DNA of 64,000 nucleotides from CAZTZL01 sp964617625 (GTDB lineage: Bacteria > Zhuqueibacterota > QNDG01 > DSAB01), in the NCBI GenBank assembly GCA_964617625.1, contig CAZTZL010000005.1, positions 1 to 64,000 on the forward strand, read 5' to 3'. Each line of letters opens with the position of its first letter. The stretch's first letter is position 1. Below are positions 18,939 to 27,680 of the stretch, one piece after another. Both the position numbers and the translations under genes were made by a program. The notes beneath the pieces were generated by a model. That model was not told the origin of the DNA and did not search any database. It was given only the letters and a program-made list of their open reading frames with translations.

Positions 18939-20516
18939 ATGAAAAAAAGTTCTAAAAAAATGTCCGCAGCATCTCTGCATACTCCCCCTGAATCAATCTA
19001 TGCTTACAACACTATCATTACGGTCATGGGAGCCGGGGGTGGGGGAAACAATACAATAAATAGGCTTATAAGAAGCGGACTAAAAGGTATTTATACAATC
19101 GCAGTAAATACGGATGCACAGGATTTACTTGCCAGCCACGCGGATAGAAAAATCCTAATTGGGAAAAATATTACAGGGGGACTCGGTGCAGGAGGAGATC
19201 CCGAAATCGGCGAGCGATCTGCAGAAGAATGCAAGGATATTCTGATGACTGCTCTTGAAGGAACTGATATGCTATTTATTACCTGCGGATTAGGTGGTGG
19301 AACAGGTACGGGATCTTTACCTGTCATTGCAGATATTGCCCGAAACCAGGGGATATTGACCATAGCTATTGTTACTATGCCATTTTCTGATGAAGGAATC
19401 ATTCGTTGGGAGAATGCGCAAGTCGGATTGGAAAAACTAAAAAAAGTAACCGATACGGTTATTGTTATGAGAAATGATCGGCTTTTGGAGCTTGTATCTG
19501 ATTTACCGCTTGATCAGGCTTTTGAAAAAGGTGATGAAATTTTGGTTGAGGCTTTATCGGGACTTTCCAATTTGGTACTAAAAAAAGGGTTGATCAATTT
19601 GGATTTTGCCGATGTTTCTGTAATTCTCAGAGACGGTCCCGATGCGGTGATCGGAATGGGGGCAAGTGATTCCGAGAACAGGGTCGAGGAATCTGTCAAT
19701 CGGGCCATCACCCATCCAATGCTGGAAATAGGTAATTATCGTGCAAACAGTGTACTCATATATATCGCAGGCGGTCCTGATATGACCTTGAAAGAGGCAC
19801 GGCAGGCAATTCAATTTCTATCACAGAAACTTGATCCAAGCGCCAGAATTATATGGGGCCTTCATGTTGAAAAAAATCTCAAACGAGCAATGAAAGTTCT
19901 TATTATACTAACTGGATTGCAAAAACTGGAAGAAGAAATAAATGAGGCTGAAACATATCAAATTGAGGAACTGGATCTTTCATCAGCGAACCTGGACAAA
20001 GGGAAAAATTTTAAAATTGATGAACCTATTTATGAAGATGGGAAAAGTATATTTGATATAAAAGAATCAATTTTTCAACAGGGAGAAAGTATTGAATCCA
20101 AGCCCAGACCCACAAAAGCAGTAACTAAAACAACCAAACTTTTCTACAAAATACTCGAAGAAGAAGCCATGAATGATTTAAAGCGATTTGAACGTTCCAT
20201 CCATTTTTTAAGAGAAAATTTGGAGAATCGGAAAGCTTTGATGGATGCCAAGCAATCATGTAAATTACTTCAGGCTTCAGCACAGATGTTTGGATTTGAT
20301 GAAATAAGCCAGCTACTGTCTTCCATTGGAAATATCCTTGGTAATGTGCAGTCAAGAGATTTGAAGTTAACTCCCAAGGTACTCGATTCGCTTTCCCTGG
20401 CAATGGAAATGGTTGTCGATCTTATAGAAAATCAAAGCGATGGCTATGGCGAAACAGGTTATATTGTCGACCGGCTCAGGGAATTGAAAGAAGAGCGGTT
20501 CGAATCAACAAAATAA
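18939..20516 (+). CDS. FtsZ-family GTPase, archaeal-like core, with degenerate C-terminal HPt domain
   Basis: Tubulin/FtsZ superfamily protein of 525 residues. The core (about 24-330) has all GTP-handling loops: GAGGGGNNT (T1), NTDAQD, GLGAGGDPEIGE (T3), GGGTGTG (119-125, T4) and the T7 catalytic NLDFAD (220-225). So it is probably an active, polymerising GTPase. Stretches such as RKILIGK, FITCGLGGG and LDPSARIIWG resemble archaeal FtsZ more than the usual bacterial form. The conserved FtsZ C-terminal peptide is absent. After a charged linker (331-400), residues 403-498 align with CheA P1/HPt helices, but the phospho-His position is Lys442 (SCKLLQAS for AHxxKGxA). Thus it is likely a second, specialised FtsZ rather than the division FtsZ. 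Confidence 0.9.
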   Translation: MKKSSKKMSAASLHTPPESIYAYNTIITVMGAGGGGNNTINRLIRSGLKGIYTIAVNTDAQDLLASHADRKILIGKNITGGLGAGGDPEIGERSAEECKDILMTALEGTDMLFITCGLGGGTGTGSLPVIADIARNQGILTIAIVTMPFSDEGIIRWENAQVGLEKLKKVTDTVIVMRNDRLLELVSDLPLDQAFEKGDEILVEALSGLSNLVLKKGLINLDFADVSVILRDGPDAVIGMGASDSENRVEESVNRAITHPMLEIGNYRANSVLIYIAGGPDMTLKEARQAIQFLSQKLDPSARIIWGLHVEKNLKRAMKVLIILTGLQKLEEEINEAETYQIEELDLSSANLDKGKNFKIDEPIYEDGKSIFDIKESIFQQGESIESKPRPTKAVTKTTKLFYKILEEEAMNDLKRFERSIHFLRENLENRKALMDAKQSCKLLQASAQMFGFDEISQLLSSIGNILGNVQSRDLKLTPKVLDSLSLAMEMVVDLIENQSDGYGETGYIVDRLRELKEERFESTK

Positions 20517-20526
20517 ACATATTTCT

Positions 20527-20554
20527 TTTGGTAAAATATCGATATTTTACCAAA
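20527..20554. repeat. 28-nt perfect palindrome downstream of the FtsZ-like gene
   Basis: TTTGGTAAAATATC is followed directly by its exact reverse complement, starting 11 nt after the ftsZ-like stop. It lacks a T-tract, so it is a poor intrinsic terminator; a bidirectional hairpin or a dimeric-protein operator is equally possible. Confidence 0.6.
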
Positions 20555-20695
20555 TACATTGAATTCCTTGAAGACCAATAATAGTCTATTTAACCAATTC
20601 ATTGGTGATAGATGACTCTTGCCATTTGATACTCAGTTATTTGTGATTTAATATTTCAGTAAATACAGGAAGTTCTTGTATTTATTAAAATACTC

Positions 20696-20724
20696 TTGAC
20701 TTTTTATTAAAATGATGTTAAATT
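20696..20724 (+). promoter_or_regulatory. sigma-70-type promoter of tRNA-Val
   Basis: TTGACT at 20696-20701 and TAAATT at 20719-20724 with a 17-bp spacer, predicted to start near 20731, about 8 nt before the mature tRNA 5' end. An imperfect hairpin (about 20660-20683) lies upstream. Confidence 0.5.
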
Positions 20725-20738
20725 TTACCTGAAATTTA

Positions 20739-20812
20739 GGGCGATTAGCTCAGGTGGTTAGAGTGCTTGCTTGACATGCAAGAGGCCACTGGTTCAAGTC
20801 CAGTATCGCCCA
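20739..20812 (+). tRNA. tRNA-Val (anticodon GAC)
   Basis: A full cloverleaf of 74 nt: acceptor GGGCGAT/ATCGCCC, D arm with GCTC/GAGT, anticodon stem CTTGC/GCAAG with loop TTGACAT (anticodon GAC at 20773-20775), T arm CTGG-TTCAAGT-CCAG and discriminator A. CCA is not encoded. It decodes GUC/GUU valine codons and sits 55 bp upstream of thrS. Confidence 0.97.
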
Positions 20813-20867
20813 CAATTTACTCATTTTTTGATAAATAAAAATAATTTCATGAGGACACCAATATTTA

Positions 20868-22778
20868 TTGAATCAGATTAATATTACATTCAATGATGGA
20901 AAAAAGAGGAGTTTTAATCAGGGCGTTACAGTATTAGATATAATTAAATCAACATTTCCCAATTCATATTTAGAAGCAGTCGCAGTTGTTTCAAATGGGC
21001 AATATTTTGATTTAAGTACAAAGATTTTAAATGATACTGAAATTCAGGTTCTATCATACAACGATCCTGATGGGTTGCAGATTTTCTGGCACAGCAGCTC
21101 ACACATATTGGCTTATGCCGTAAAGTCTCTCTATCCTGACGCCAAATTGGGAATCGGTCCAGCCATATCCAACGGATTTTACTACGATTTTCAATTCAAA
21201 AATCCCCTCAGTTCCGAAGATCTTATCCAGATTGAAAAGAAGATGCAGGAAATTGTGAAAGCAGATCGACTTTTCACCAGGGAAGAACTGCATAAAGATG
21301 AAGCCATTTCTATTTTCAAAGAACGGAAAGAGGATTTTAAAATAGAGCTCATTCAGGATATTGAAGGTGAAATGGTTACTGTCTATAAAAATAACGGATT
21401 TTTGGATTTATGCCGGGGTCCACATGTGCCATCAACAGGATATATCCGTTACTTTAAATTATTAAGTATTGCTGGTTCCTATTGGCGTGGCGACGAAAGA
21501 AATGCTGTTTTACAACGAATTTATGGTATTGCTTTTCCCTCGAAAAAAACATTAAGCAAACATCTTCTTGATCTCGAAGAGGCCAAAAAAAGAGATCATC
21601 GGAAACTTGGCAAGGAACTGGATTTGTTCAGCTTTCAACCGGAAGGTCCAGGCTTTCCTTTCTGGCACCCGAATGGTAGTATTCTTTACAATGAGATTAT
21701 GAATTACATGCGGGTTACACTACAAAAGCATGGATATGAAGAGATAAGAACCCCCTTGATTTTAAATGAAGCATTGTGGCATCAGAGCGGACATTGGGAT
21801 AATTATAAAGAAAATATGTATTTCACGAATATTGACGAACAGCCCTACGCTGTTAAACCGATGAATTGTCCGGGAGGGCTTCTCGTTTATAAAAATACAC
21901 CTCATTCTTATAAAGAATTCCCAATAAGAACATCCGAGATGGGTGTGGTTCATCGTCATGAGAAATCGGGTGTGCTTCATGGATTATTTCGTGTCAGACA
22001 ATTTACTCAGGATGATGCACATATTTTCTGTACTCCGGAACAAATGGAAGATGAAATTATCGGATGTATCAATCTGGTTGAAGAAGTCTATCACAATTTC
22101 GGTTTTGTTGCATTCCAGGTCGAGCTTTCAACCCGGCCCGCAAAATCGATCGGCAGTGATGATATGTGGCAAAGGGCAGAAAAAACATTAAATAATGCGC
22201 TTTCTAAAAAGAAGATTGACTTTCAGGTCAATCATGGAGAAGGTGCCTTTTACGGTCCAAAAATTGATTATCATGTAAAAGATTCATTGGGCAGAATGTG
22301 GCAGTGCGGAACCATTCAACTGGATTTTTCCATGCCCGAAAGGTTCGAACTGGAATACATCGGTCCGGACAATGACAAACATCGGCCCGTCATGATTCAC
22401 AGAGCAATTTTAGGATCTGTCGAACGCTTCATTGGTATTCTTATTGAGCATTATGGGGGGGCTTTTCCTTTGTGGTTGGCCCCGGTCCAGTGTATATTCC
22501 TTCCGATCAGCGAGAAACATCATAAATATGCAGAAAATCTTTTTAAACAGACCATTGAACAGGGCATTCGATGTAAACTGGACAACCGAAATGAAAAAAT
22601 AGGATATAAAATCAGGGAAGCAGAAGTGAAAAAAATACCCTATATGTTCATTATTGGCGACAAAGAATTAGAAAGCCAAAGTGTGTCTGTACGAAAGAGA
22701 AAGGAAGGAGATTTGGGTACACAATCATTGGATCAATTTCTCGAATTTATCAAAAACCAAATTCAAAGGAGGGCTTGA
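20868..22778 (+). CDS. thrS: threonine--tRNA ligase
   Basis: Class II synthetase charging tRNA-Thr, 636 residues. Domains in order: TGS (about 1-60, NITFNDGKKR), the SAD editing domain with the HSSSH zinc/editing motif and the GPHVPSTG region, the catalytic core with MNCPGGL and QCGTIQLDF, and the anticodon-binding domain. The start is TTG at 20868, chosen because the TGS domain begins immediately after it and GAGGA lies upstream. The 3' end contains the ribosome-binding site of infC. It opens the thrS-infC-rpmI-rplT-pheST block. Confidence 0.96.
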   Translation: MNQINITFNDGKKRSFNQGVTVLDIIKSTFPNSYLEAVAVVSNGQYFDLSTKILNDTEIQVLSYNDPDGLQIFWHSSSHILAYAVKSLYPDAKLGIGPAISNGFYYDFQFKNPLSSEDLIQIEKKMQEIVKADRLFTREELHKDEAISIFKERKEDFKIELIQDIEGEMVTVYKNNGFLDLCRGPHVPSTGYIRYFKLLSIAGSYWRGDERNAVLQRIYGIAFPSKKTLSKHLLDLEEAKKRDHRKLGKELDLFSFQPEGPGFPFWHPNGSILYNEIMNYMRVTLQKHGYEEIRTPLILNEALWHQSGHWDNYKENMYFTNIDEQPYAVKPMNCPGGLLVYKNTPHSYKEFPIRTSEMGVVHRHEKSGVLHGLFRVRQFTQDDAHIFCTPEQMEDEIIGCINLVEEVYHNFGFVAFQVELSTRPAKSIGSDDMWQRAEKTLNNALSKKKIDFQVNHGEGAFYGPKIDYHVKDSLGRMWQCGTIQLDFSMPERFELEYIGPDNDKHRPVMIHRAILGSVERFIGILIEHYGGAFPLWLAPVQCIFLPISEKHHKYAENLFKQTIEQGIRCKLDNRNEKIGYKIREAEVKKIPYMFIIGDKELESQSVSVRKRKEGDLGTQSLDQFLEFIKNQIQRRA

Positions 22779-22779
22779 C

Positions 22780-23289
22780 ATTAAAAAAGATGAGATCCGG
22801 GTAAACGAAGAAATTCGTTGTCCGAAAGTCAGAGTGATCGATCCCGAAGGAAATCAACTGGGGGTCATCAATACAAAAGAAGCAATTCTAAAAGCAAATA
22901 ATTATGATCTCGATCTGGTTGAAGTAGCACCCAATGCATCACCTCCTGTATGCAGAATTATGGATTACGGTAAATACAAATATCAATTAAGTAAAAAGGA
23001 AAAAGAAAGCAAAAAAAAGCAACATGTCATTCATGTCAAAGAAATACGTCTGCGTCCAATGATTGATACGCATGACATCGAGTTTAAAATGCGGCAGGCT
23101 CGTAAATTTATTGAATCGGGAAATCATCTTCGAATTCGAATTTTATATCGAGGCCGACAGATCGTACATCCTGAACTTGGTCAGGCAATTCTGGAGCGTG
23201 TGGAAATAGCGCTGGAAGATATTGCCAAACTCGAAAGCAAGCCAATTCAGGAAGGTAGAAGCCTCGTTGCAACATTTATTCATAAATAA
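22780..23289 (+). CDS. infC: translation initiation factor IF-3 (ATT start codon)
   Basis: IF-3 binds the 30S subunit and enforces correct start-codon choice. The conserved N-domain begins KKDEIRVNEEIR and the C-domain follows. No ATG, GTG or TTG lies in frame between the thrS stop and the conserved start. The codon ATT at 22780 is placed exactly 7 nt after GGAGG (AAAGGAGGG at 22765-22773), giving a 169-residue protein of normal length. The AUU start of infC is the classical autoregulatory device known from enterobacteria, because IF-3 itself discriminates against AUU. The upstream GTG at 22681 would add non-conserved residues overlapping thrS and is rejected. Confidence 0.9.
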   Translation: MKKDEIRVNEEIRCPKVRVIDPEGNQLGVINTKEAILKANNYDLDLVEVAPNASPPVCRIMDYGKYKYQLSKKEKESKKKQHVIHVKEIRLRPMIDTHDIEFKMRQARKFIESGNHLRIRILYRGRQIVHPELGQAILERVEIALEDIAKLESKPIQEGRSLVATFIHK

Positions 23290-23306
23290 TCAGGAGATAG
23301 TAAAAT

Positions 23307-23501
23307 ATGCCAAAAATTAGAACAAGACGAGGTACTTCAAAGCGCTTTAAGCTTACTGGTAATAAAAAGGTAAAGCGAAATAAAGCATTTGCAAGTCATA
23401 TTTTGACAAAAAAAACGTCCAAAAGGAAACGAAAACTTCGGAAATCCGATTTGGTTTCTGCTTCAGAAGAACGACGTATCAAAAGAATGTTAGCAGTATA
23501 A
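23307..23501 (+). CDS. rpmI: 50S ribosomal protein L35
   Basis: A 64-residue, very basic protein with the family start [18 protein letters not shown] and the KRKRKLRK segment. It lies in the standard infC-rpmI-rplT order, 17 bp after infC, with AGGAG upstream of the ATG. Confidence 0.97.
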   Translation: MPKIRTRRGTSKRFKLTGNKKVKRNKAFASHILTKKTSKRKRKLRKSDLVSASEERRIKRMLAV

Positions 23502-23530
23502 CACTTCATTAAACAAAAGGATATCAACCT

Positions 23531-23881
23531 ATGCCAAGAAGCAAGTACAGTGTTCCGTCCCGTCATCGCAGAAAAAAAATACTGCATGCTGCAAAGGGAT
23601 ACTGGGGCGGAAAGAACAGATTGTATAAAACAGCCAAAGAAAGTGTCGAACATGCGCTGAAATACGCATATCGGGACAGGCGCGTCAAGAAACGGGAGTT
23701 TCGAAAGCTTTGGATCACAAGAATCAATGCAGCAGTTCACTTGCATGGATTAAACTACTCCTCATTTATTCATTTATTGAATCAGAAGGGAGTACAAATT
23801 GATCGCAAGGTTTTGGCCAACCTGGCATTTTCAGATCCTGCCGCTTTTTCTAAATTAATTGAGAATCTTCAGGGAAATTAG
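23531..23881 (+). CDS. rplT: 50S ribosomal protein L20
   Basis: A 116-residue 23S rRNA-binding assembly protein with the typical start (MPRSKYSVPSRHRRKK), the GYWGGKNRLYKTAKE region and the C-terminal LDRKVLANLA-like segment. In many bacteria L20 autoregulates rpmI-rplT; no pseudoknot site was identified here. It ends 5 bp before pheS. Confidence 0.97.
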   Translation: MPRSKYSVPSRHRRKKILHAAKGYWGGKNRLYKTAKESVEHALKYAYRDRRVKKREFRKLWITRINAAVHLHGLNYSSFIHLLNQKGVQIDRKVLANLAFSDPAAFSKLIENLQGN

Positions 23882-23886
23882 CAGAA

Positions 23887-24909
23887 ATGTCACTGTCCGG
23901 TTTAAAAGAAAAGATTTTAACTCTGGAAAAAGAGTTTGTTGACGAGTGCGATAAAATTCAGTCTATTCCGGATATTCAATCCATTCATGTCAAATATCTC
24001 GGACGCAAAGGACAGGTCGCTCAGTTGTTTAAATCACTCGGTTCATTTCAAGATGCGGACCGACGAGTTGCAGGAAAAGAGCTTAATCAATTTAAAAATC
24101 GGATAGAGACAGGGTTGGCAGAAAAAAAAGAGAATCTGCCTAGGGGGGAGAATAAACGACAAGTTCTCGATACGACCTTACCGGGTAATACAGTTCCAAT
24201 TGGAAGATTACATCCAATCACTACCGTCCTGCGTGAAATAAAATCCTGTTTTTCAAATATGGGATTTGCAGTCGCGCAGGGGCCCGAAGTTGAAACCGAG
24301 TATTATAATTTTGAAGCATTGAATATCCCCAAGGGACATCCGGCTCGTGATATGCAGGACACTCTTTTTATAGATGAAAATATTGTTTTGCGGACACATA
24401 CGTCACCTGTTCAAATTCGTGTGATGGAATCTCAATCCCCACCGATAAGAATTATTGCACCTGGCAGATGTTATCGGCGGGATACTCCGGATTCCACCCA
24501 TTCACCATTTTTTCATCAGGTGGAAGGGCTCTGTGTGGATGAAGGAATCAGTTTTTCCGATTTAAAAGGTGTCATCCTGGTTTTTGCTAAAAGAATGTTT
24601 GGTTCTGACATGAAAATTCGATTTCGTCCAAGTTTTTTCCCTTTTACTGAACCCAGCGCCGAATATGATTTTTCATGTTTGATCTGCCGAGGCAAGGGAT
24701 GCCGTGTCTGCAAAGGAACAGGATGGATCGAAATATCAGGGGCAGGTATGGTTAATCCGGCAGTATTTCGTTATGTGAATTATGATCCGGATAAATATAC
24801 GGGATATGCATTTGGTATGGGTGTCGAGCGGCTTGCCATGCTGCTGTATGAAGTGAACGATATCCGCCTTTTTTATGAAAACGACATCCGGTTCTTGGAT
24901 CAGTTTTAG
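23887..24909 (+). CDS. pheS: phenylalanine--tRNA ligase subunit alpha
   Basis: Catalytic alpha subunit of the alpha2-beta2 class II synthetase, 340 residues. An N-terminal coiled-coil region (about 1-90) is followed by class II motifs including GRCYRRDTPDSTHSPFFHQVEG (split here by length rules only in description: YRRDTPDSTH then FFHQVEG) and the C-terminal GMGVERLAMLLYEV. A CxxC-x2-C-type cysteine cluster (LICRGKGCRVCKGTGW) occurs as in many bacterial PheS. It is 9 bp upstream of pheT and clearly co-transcribed. Confidence 0.96.
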   Translation: MSLSGLKEKILTLEKEFVDECDKIQSIPDIQSIHVKYLGRKGQVAQLFKSLGSFQDADRRVAGKELNQFKNRIETGLAEKKENLPRGENKRQVLDTTLPGNTVPIGRLHPITTVLREIKSCFSNMGFAVAQGPEVETEYYNFEALNIPKGHPARDMQDTLFIDENIVLRTHTSPVQIRVMESQSPPIRIIAPGRCYRRDTPDSTHSPFFHQVEGLCVDEGISFSDLKGVILVFAKRMFGSDMKIRFRPSFFPFTEPSAEYDFSCLICRGKGCRVCKGTGWIEISGAGMVNPAVFRYVNYDPDKYTGYAFGMGVERLAMLLYEVNDIRLFYENDIRFLDQF

Positions 24910-24918
24910 GTTAACTTT

Positions 24919-27306
24919 ATGAAAATAAGTGTTCAATGGTTAAAAGAATATATTTCATTTAAAATGTCTCCGGTCGAACTGGCAGATCGGTTGACTATGG
25001 TCGGACTTGAGGTTGAAGAAATATCTTCAGTGAAGCCCGGGTACGACGGAATTTTAGTCGGTGATATTCTTGAGGCCAGAAAACATCCATCTGCAGACAA
25101 ACTAAAAGTATGCAAAGTCGATGTTGGAGATAAAGTATTACAAATTGTCTGCGGCGCACCGAATGTTCAGGAAGGTCAAAGAGTGGTTGTAGCCACAACG
25201 GGTGTTACTCTTTCCGAAAACATGCACATCGAAGAAAAAATCATTCGCGGGATACAATCTGAAGGAATGATCTGTTCCGAACGTGAATTGGGATTGAGCA
25301 ACAATCATGACGGCGTACTTGTTCTTGAGAAAAAGAAATATTCTGTCGGAAATACTTTTGGGGATTCCCAAAAATCCGATATGATATTTGAGGTTAATGT
25401 TACACCCAACCGTCCGGATTGTCTTTGTCATCTTGGTATTGCAAGAGAAGTGGGCGTCATTGTTACAAATCCCTTGAAAAAGCCTGACGACCTGATCAAA
25501 GAGACGGATTCTTCTGTGAATGACTATGTTCAAATCGAAATTAAAAATCCGATAGCCTGTCCGAGATACAGTGTTCGTATTATTCGTGATGTAAAAATTG
25601 GACAATCGCCAAAATGGCTCAAGGAAAGGATAGAATCTGTAGGACTTCGATCGATCAACAATGTGGTTGACATTACGAATTATGTCATGTACGAAACAGG
25701 GCATCCATTACACGCATTCGATTATGATCTGGTTCAGGGCGGGAAGATCGTTGTCAGAAAAGCCGATAAAAAAGAAAAATTCACAACTCTGAATAATGAA
25801 GAACATACGCTTTGCAATGACGATTTGCTCATTTGTGATGAGGATAGAGGGATTGCGCTCGCGGGAATCATGGGCGGATTGAATTCCGAAGTTTCCGAAA
25901 AAACACGACACATTCTCCTTGAGAGTGCCTGTTTTAATTCATTAATGATTCGTAAAACAGCTAAAAGACTGGGCATAAATTCAGACGCATCTCAACGATT
26001 TGAAAGAGGTATTGATCCTAACAACACGGTTTATGCGGCCAATCGGGCAGCCAAGCTGATTGCCGAAATCGCCGGTGGACATGTTGCAAAAGGCGTAGGT
26101 GATGTTTATCCCTCGAAAATCCTTCCCGAAAATTTAACATTGTCTTTGAGAAAATTGAAGGCTGTCCTGGGAATCGAAGTACCAAAAGAAAAGGTATTTT
26201 CCATTCTCCGAGGTCTCGAACTTCAAGCTGAAGATGGAGATCCTATTCGAGTAAAAGTTCCAACATTTCGTCCCGATCTCAAGAAAGAAATTGATCTTGT
26301 CGAAGAAATCATTCGTCATTATGGATATGACAAGATCGAATCCAAGGTATTTTCAAGTGTCCCTTTGAGTTTTCAAACCAATGCCAAGCAGGATTTTTCT
26401 GAAGAGTTGAAAAATGTATTTATCGGTTTCGGTTTTTATGAAACTTTGGGAAATAGTCTTGTTTCGGAGAAACATGTTTCATCTTTTACACCAGATAAAA
26501 AACCGGTCGTGGTGGAAAACCCGTTGAGTCCCGAAACTGCCTGCATGAGAACCATGTTGATGCCGTGCCTTCTCGATGCGGTTCAGTGGAACAAAAACCG
26601 TTCACAGCAAAATTTACGTCTTTTTGAAATCGGACAAGTCTTCTGGGCCAAAGATAAAGGATCACTTCCGGAGGAATCACTTTTCATTGGGGGTGTTTTA
26701 TCCGGTGCAACCCGAATAAAACCTTTCTGGAATGAGAAAATCGATTTTTTTAATCTTTTTCATTTGAAAGGAATTATTTCCACACTGTTTGAGCATCTTC
26801 ACATGGATGGTTATCAATTTAGACTTGAACCGCATATCGGTTTTCAATCCGCAACGTGTATGTCCGTGCATTGCCAAGATACAAAAATCGGCATATCCGG
26901 TGAAATCGATCCTTCCATACTCAAGAAATGGGACATTCGCGATCCGGTGTTTGGTTTTGAAATCTCGGTCGATGTATTACAAAGTTTGATTACACGAAAA
27001 AGAAGATACAGTCCAATCCCCAAATTTCCATCGATCGACCGGGATCTTTCTATTGTAGTAGACGAATCAATTACTGCATCCGAGGTTGAGAAGATAATCT
27101 TTAAAAATGCTGGTGAAATGCTATCCAAGCTGGAATTGTTCGATCTCTATCAGGGTAAACAGATTCCCGATGGGAAAAAGAGTATATCTTTTTCACTAAC
27201 ATTTCAGTCGCCTGTTCGTACTCTTCAGGAAGAAGATGTGGACCCAATCATCGCATCCATATTAAAAACTCTTGAATCATGCTTGGGTGCTTCATTGCGT
27301 TCCTGA
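24919..27306 (+). CDS. pheT: phenylalanine--tRNA ligase subunit beta
   Basis: Beta subunit, 795 residues: N-terminal tRNA-binding OB domain (about 40-150, GILVGDILEARKHPSADKL), B3/B4 editing domain, B5 domain, core class II-like domain and a C-terminal ferredoxin-fold anticodon-binding domain beginning near YSPIPKFPSIDRDLS. Length and domain order are standard. It is followed after 27 bp by a small coiled-coil gene. Confidence 0.96.
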   Translation: MKISVQWLKEYISFKMSPVELADRLTMVGLEVEEISSVKPGYDGILVGDILEARKHPSADKLKVCKVDVGDKVLQIVCGAPNVQEGQRVVVATTGVTLSENMHIEEKIIRGIQSEGMICSERELGLSNNHDGVLVLEKKKYSVGNTFGDSQKSDMIFEVNVTPNRPDCLCHLGIAREVGVIVTNPLKKPDDLIKETDSSVNDYVQIEIKNPIACPRYSVRIIRDVKIGQSPKWLKERIESVGLRSINNVVDITNYVMYETGHPLHAFDYDLVQGGKIVVRKADKKEKFTTLNNEEHTLCNDDLLICDEDRGIALAGIMGGLNSEVSEKTRHILLESACFNSLMIRKTAKRLGINSDASQRFERGIDPNNTVYAANRAAKLIAEIAGGHVAKGVGDVYPSKILPENLTLSLRKLKAVLGIEVPKEKVFSILRGLELQAEDGDPIRVKVPTFRPDLKKEIDLVEEIIRHYGYDKIESKVFSSVPLSFQTNAKQDFSEELKNVFIGFGFYETLGNSLVSEKHVSSFTPDKKPVVVENPLSPETACMRTMLMPCLLDAVQWNKNRSQQNLRLFEIGQVFWAKDKGSLPEESLFIGGVLSGATRIKPFWNEKIDFFNLFHLKGIISTLFEHLHMDGYQFRLEPHIGFQSATCMSVHCQDTKIGISGEIDPSILKKWDIRDPVFGFEISVDVLQSLITRKRRYSPIPKFPSIDRDLSIVVDESITASEVEKIIFKNAGEMLSKLELFDLYQGKQIPDGKKSISFSLTFQSPVRTLQEEDVDPIIASILKTLESCLGASLRS

Positions 27307-27333
27307 TGTCTCCAAAAATGATTGGAGGTTGAA

Positions 27334-27615
27334 ATGGAATTAAATACATTCGAAGAGCTTGAAAAAAAAATCGATCAGATTTTATCTTTAGTGGACAGAC
27401 TGAAAATGGAAAATGAAGAACTGCGGACACGGAACAAGGAATTACAACAAAGATTGGAGGAAAAAGAAAGTATCGTCCATTCCCTTAAGGAGGAATCCGA
27501 ACAGTATCAGGAGATTCAAACAGAAATGACATCTTTCAGGGAAAAGGAAGATCATATTCGTTCAAAAGTAGAAAGTTTGCTTCAGAAACTCAAGGAATTT
27601 GAGGATATAGAATAA
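27334..27615 (+). CDS. ZapB-like small coiled-coil protein
   Basis: 93 residues, almost wholly one coiled coil with heptad-spaced Leu/Ile (MELNTFEELEKKIDQIL...). The start is the ATG at 27334 with GGAGG 4 nt upstream; a TTG at 27322 is part of the ribosome-binding region. Size, coiled coil and position immediately upstream of zapA suggest a ZapB-type Z-ring organiser, by context rather than by a diagnostic motif. Confidence 0.7.
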   Translation: MELNTFEELEKKIDQILSLVDRLKMENEELRTRNKELQQRLEEKESIVHSLKEESEQYQEIQTEMTSFREKEDHIRSKVESLLQKLKEFEDIE

Positions 27616-27680
27616 TGACATCTTTCAAATTTCTTGAAAATTTTTGTTTTTTAACCTAATAACCCTGCAGGACTTTTCCG

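Noticed and set aside
27616..27680. Terminator between the ZapB-like gene and zapA
   Set aside because: Only a 6-bp AT stem (TTTCAA/TTGAAA) before T-rich sequence; too weak to call and inside a likely operon.
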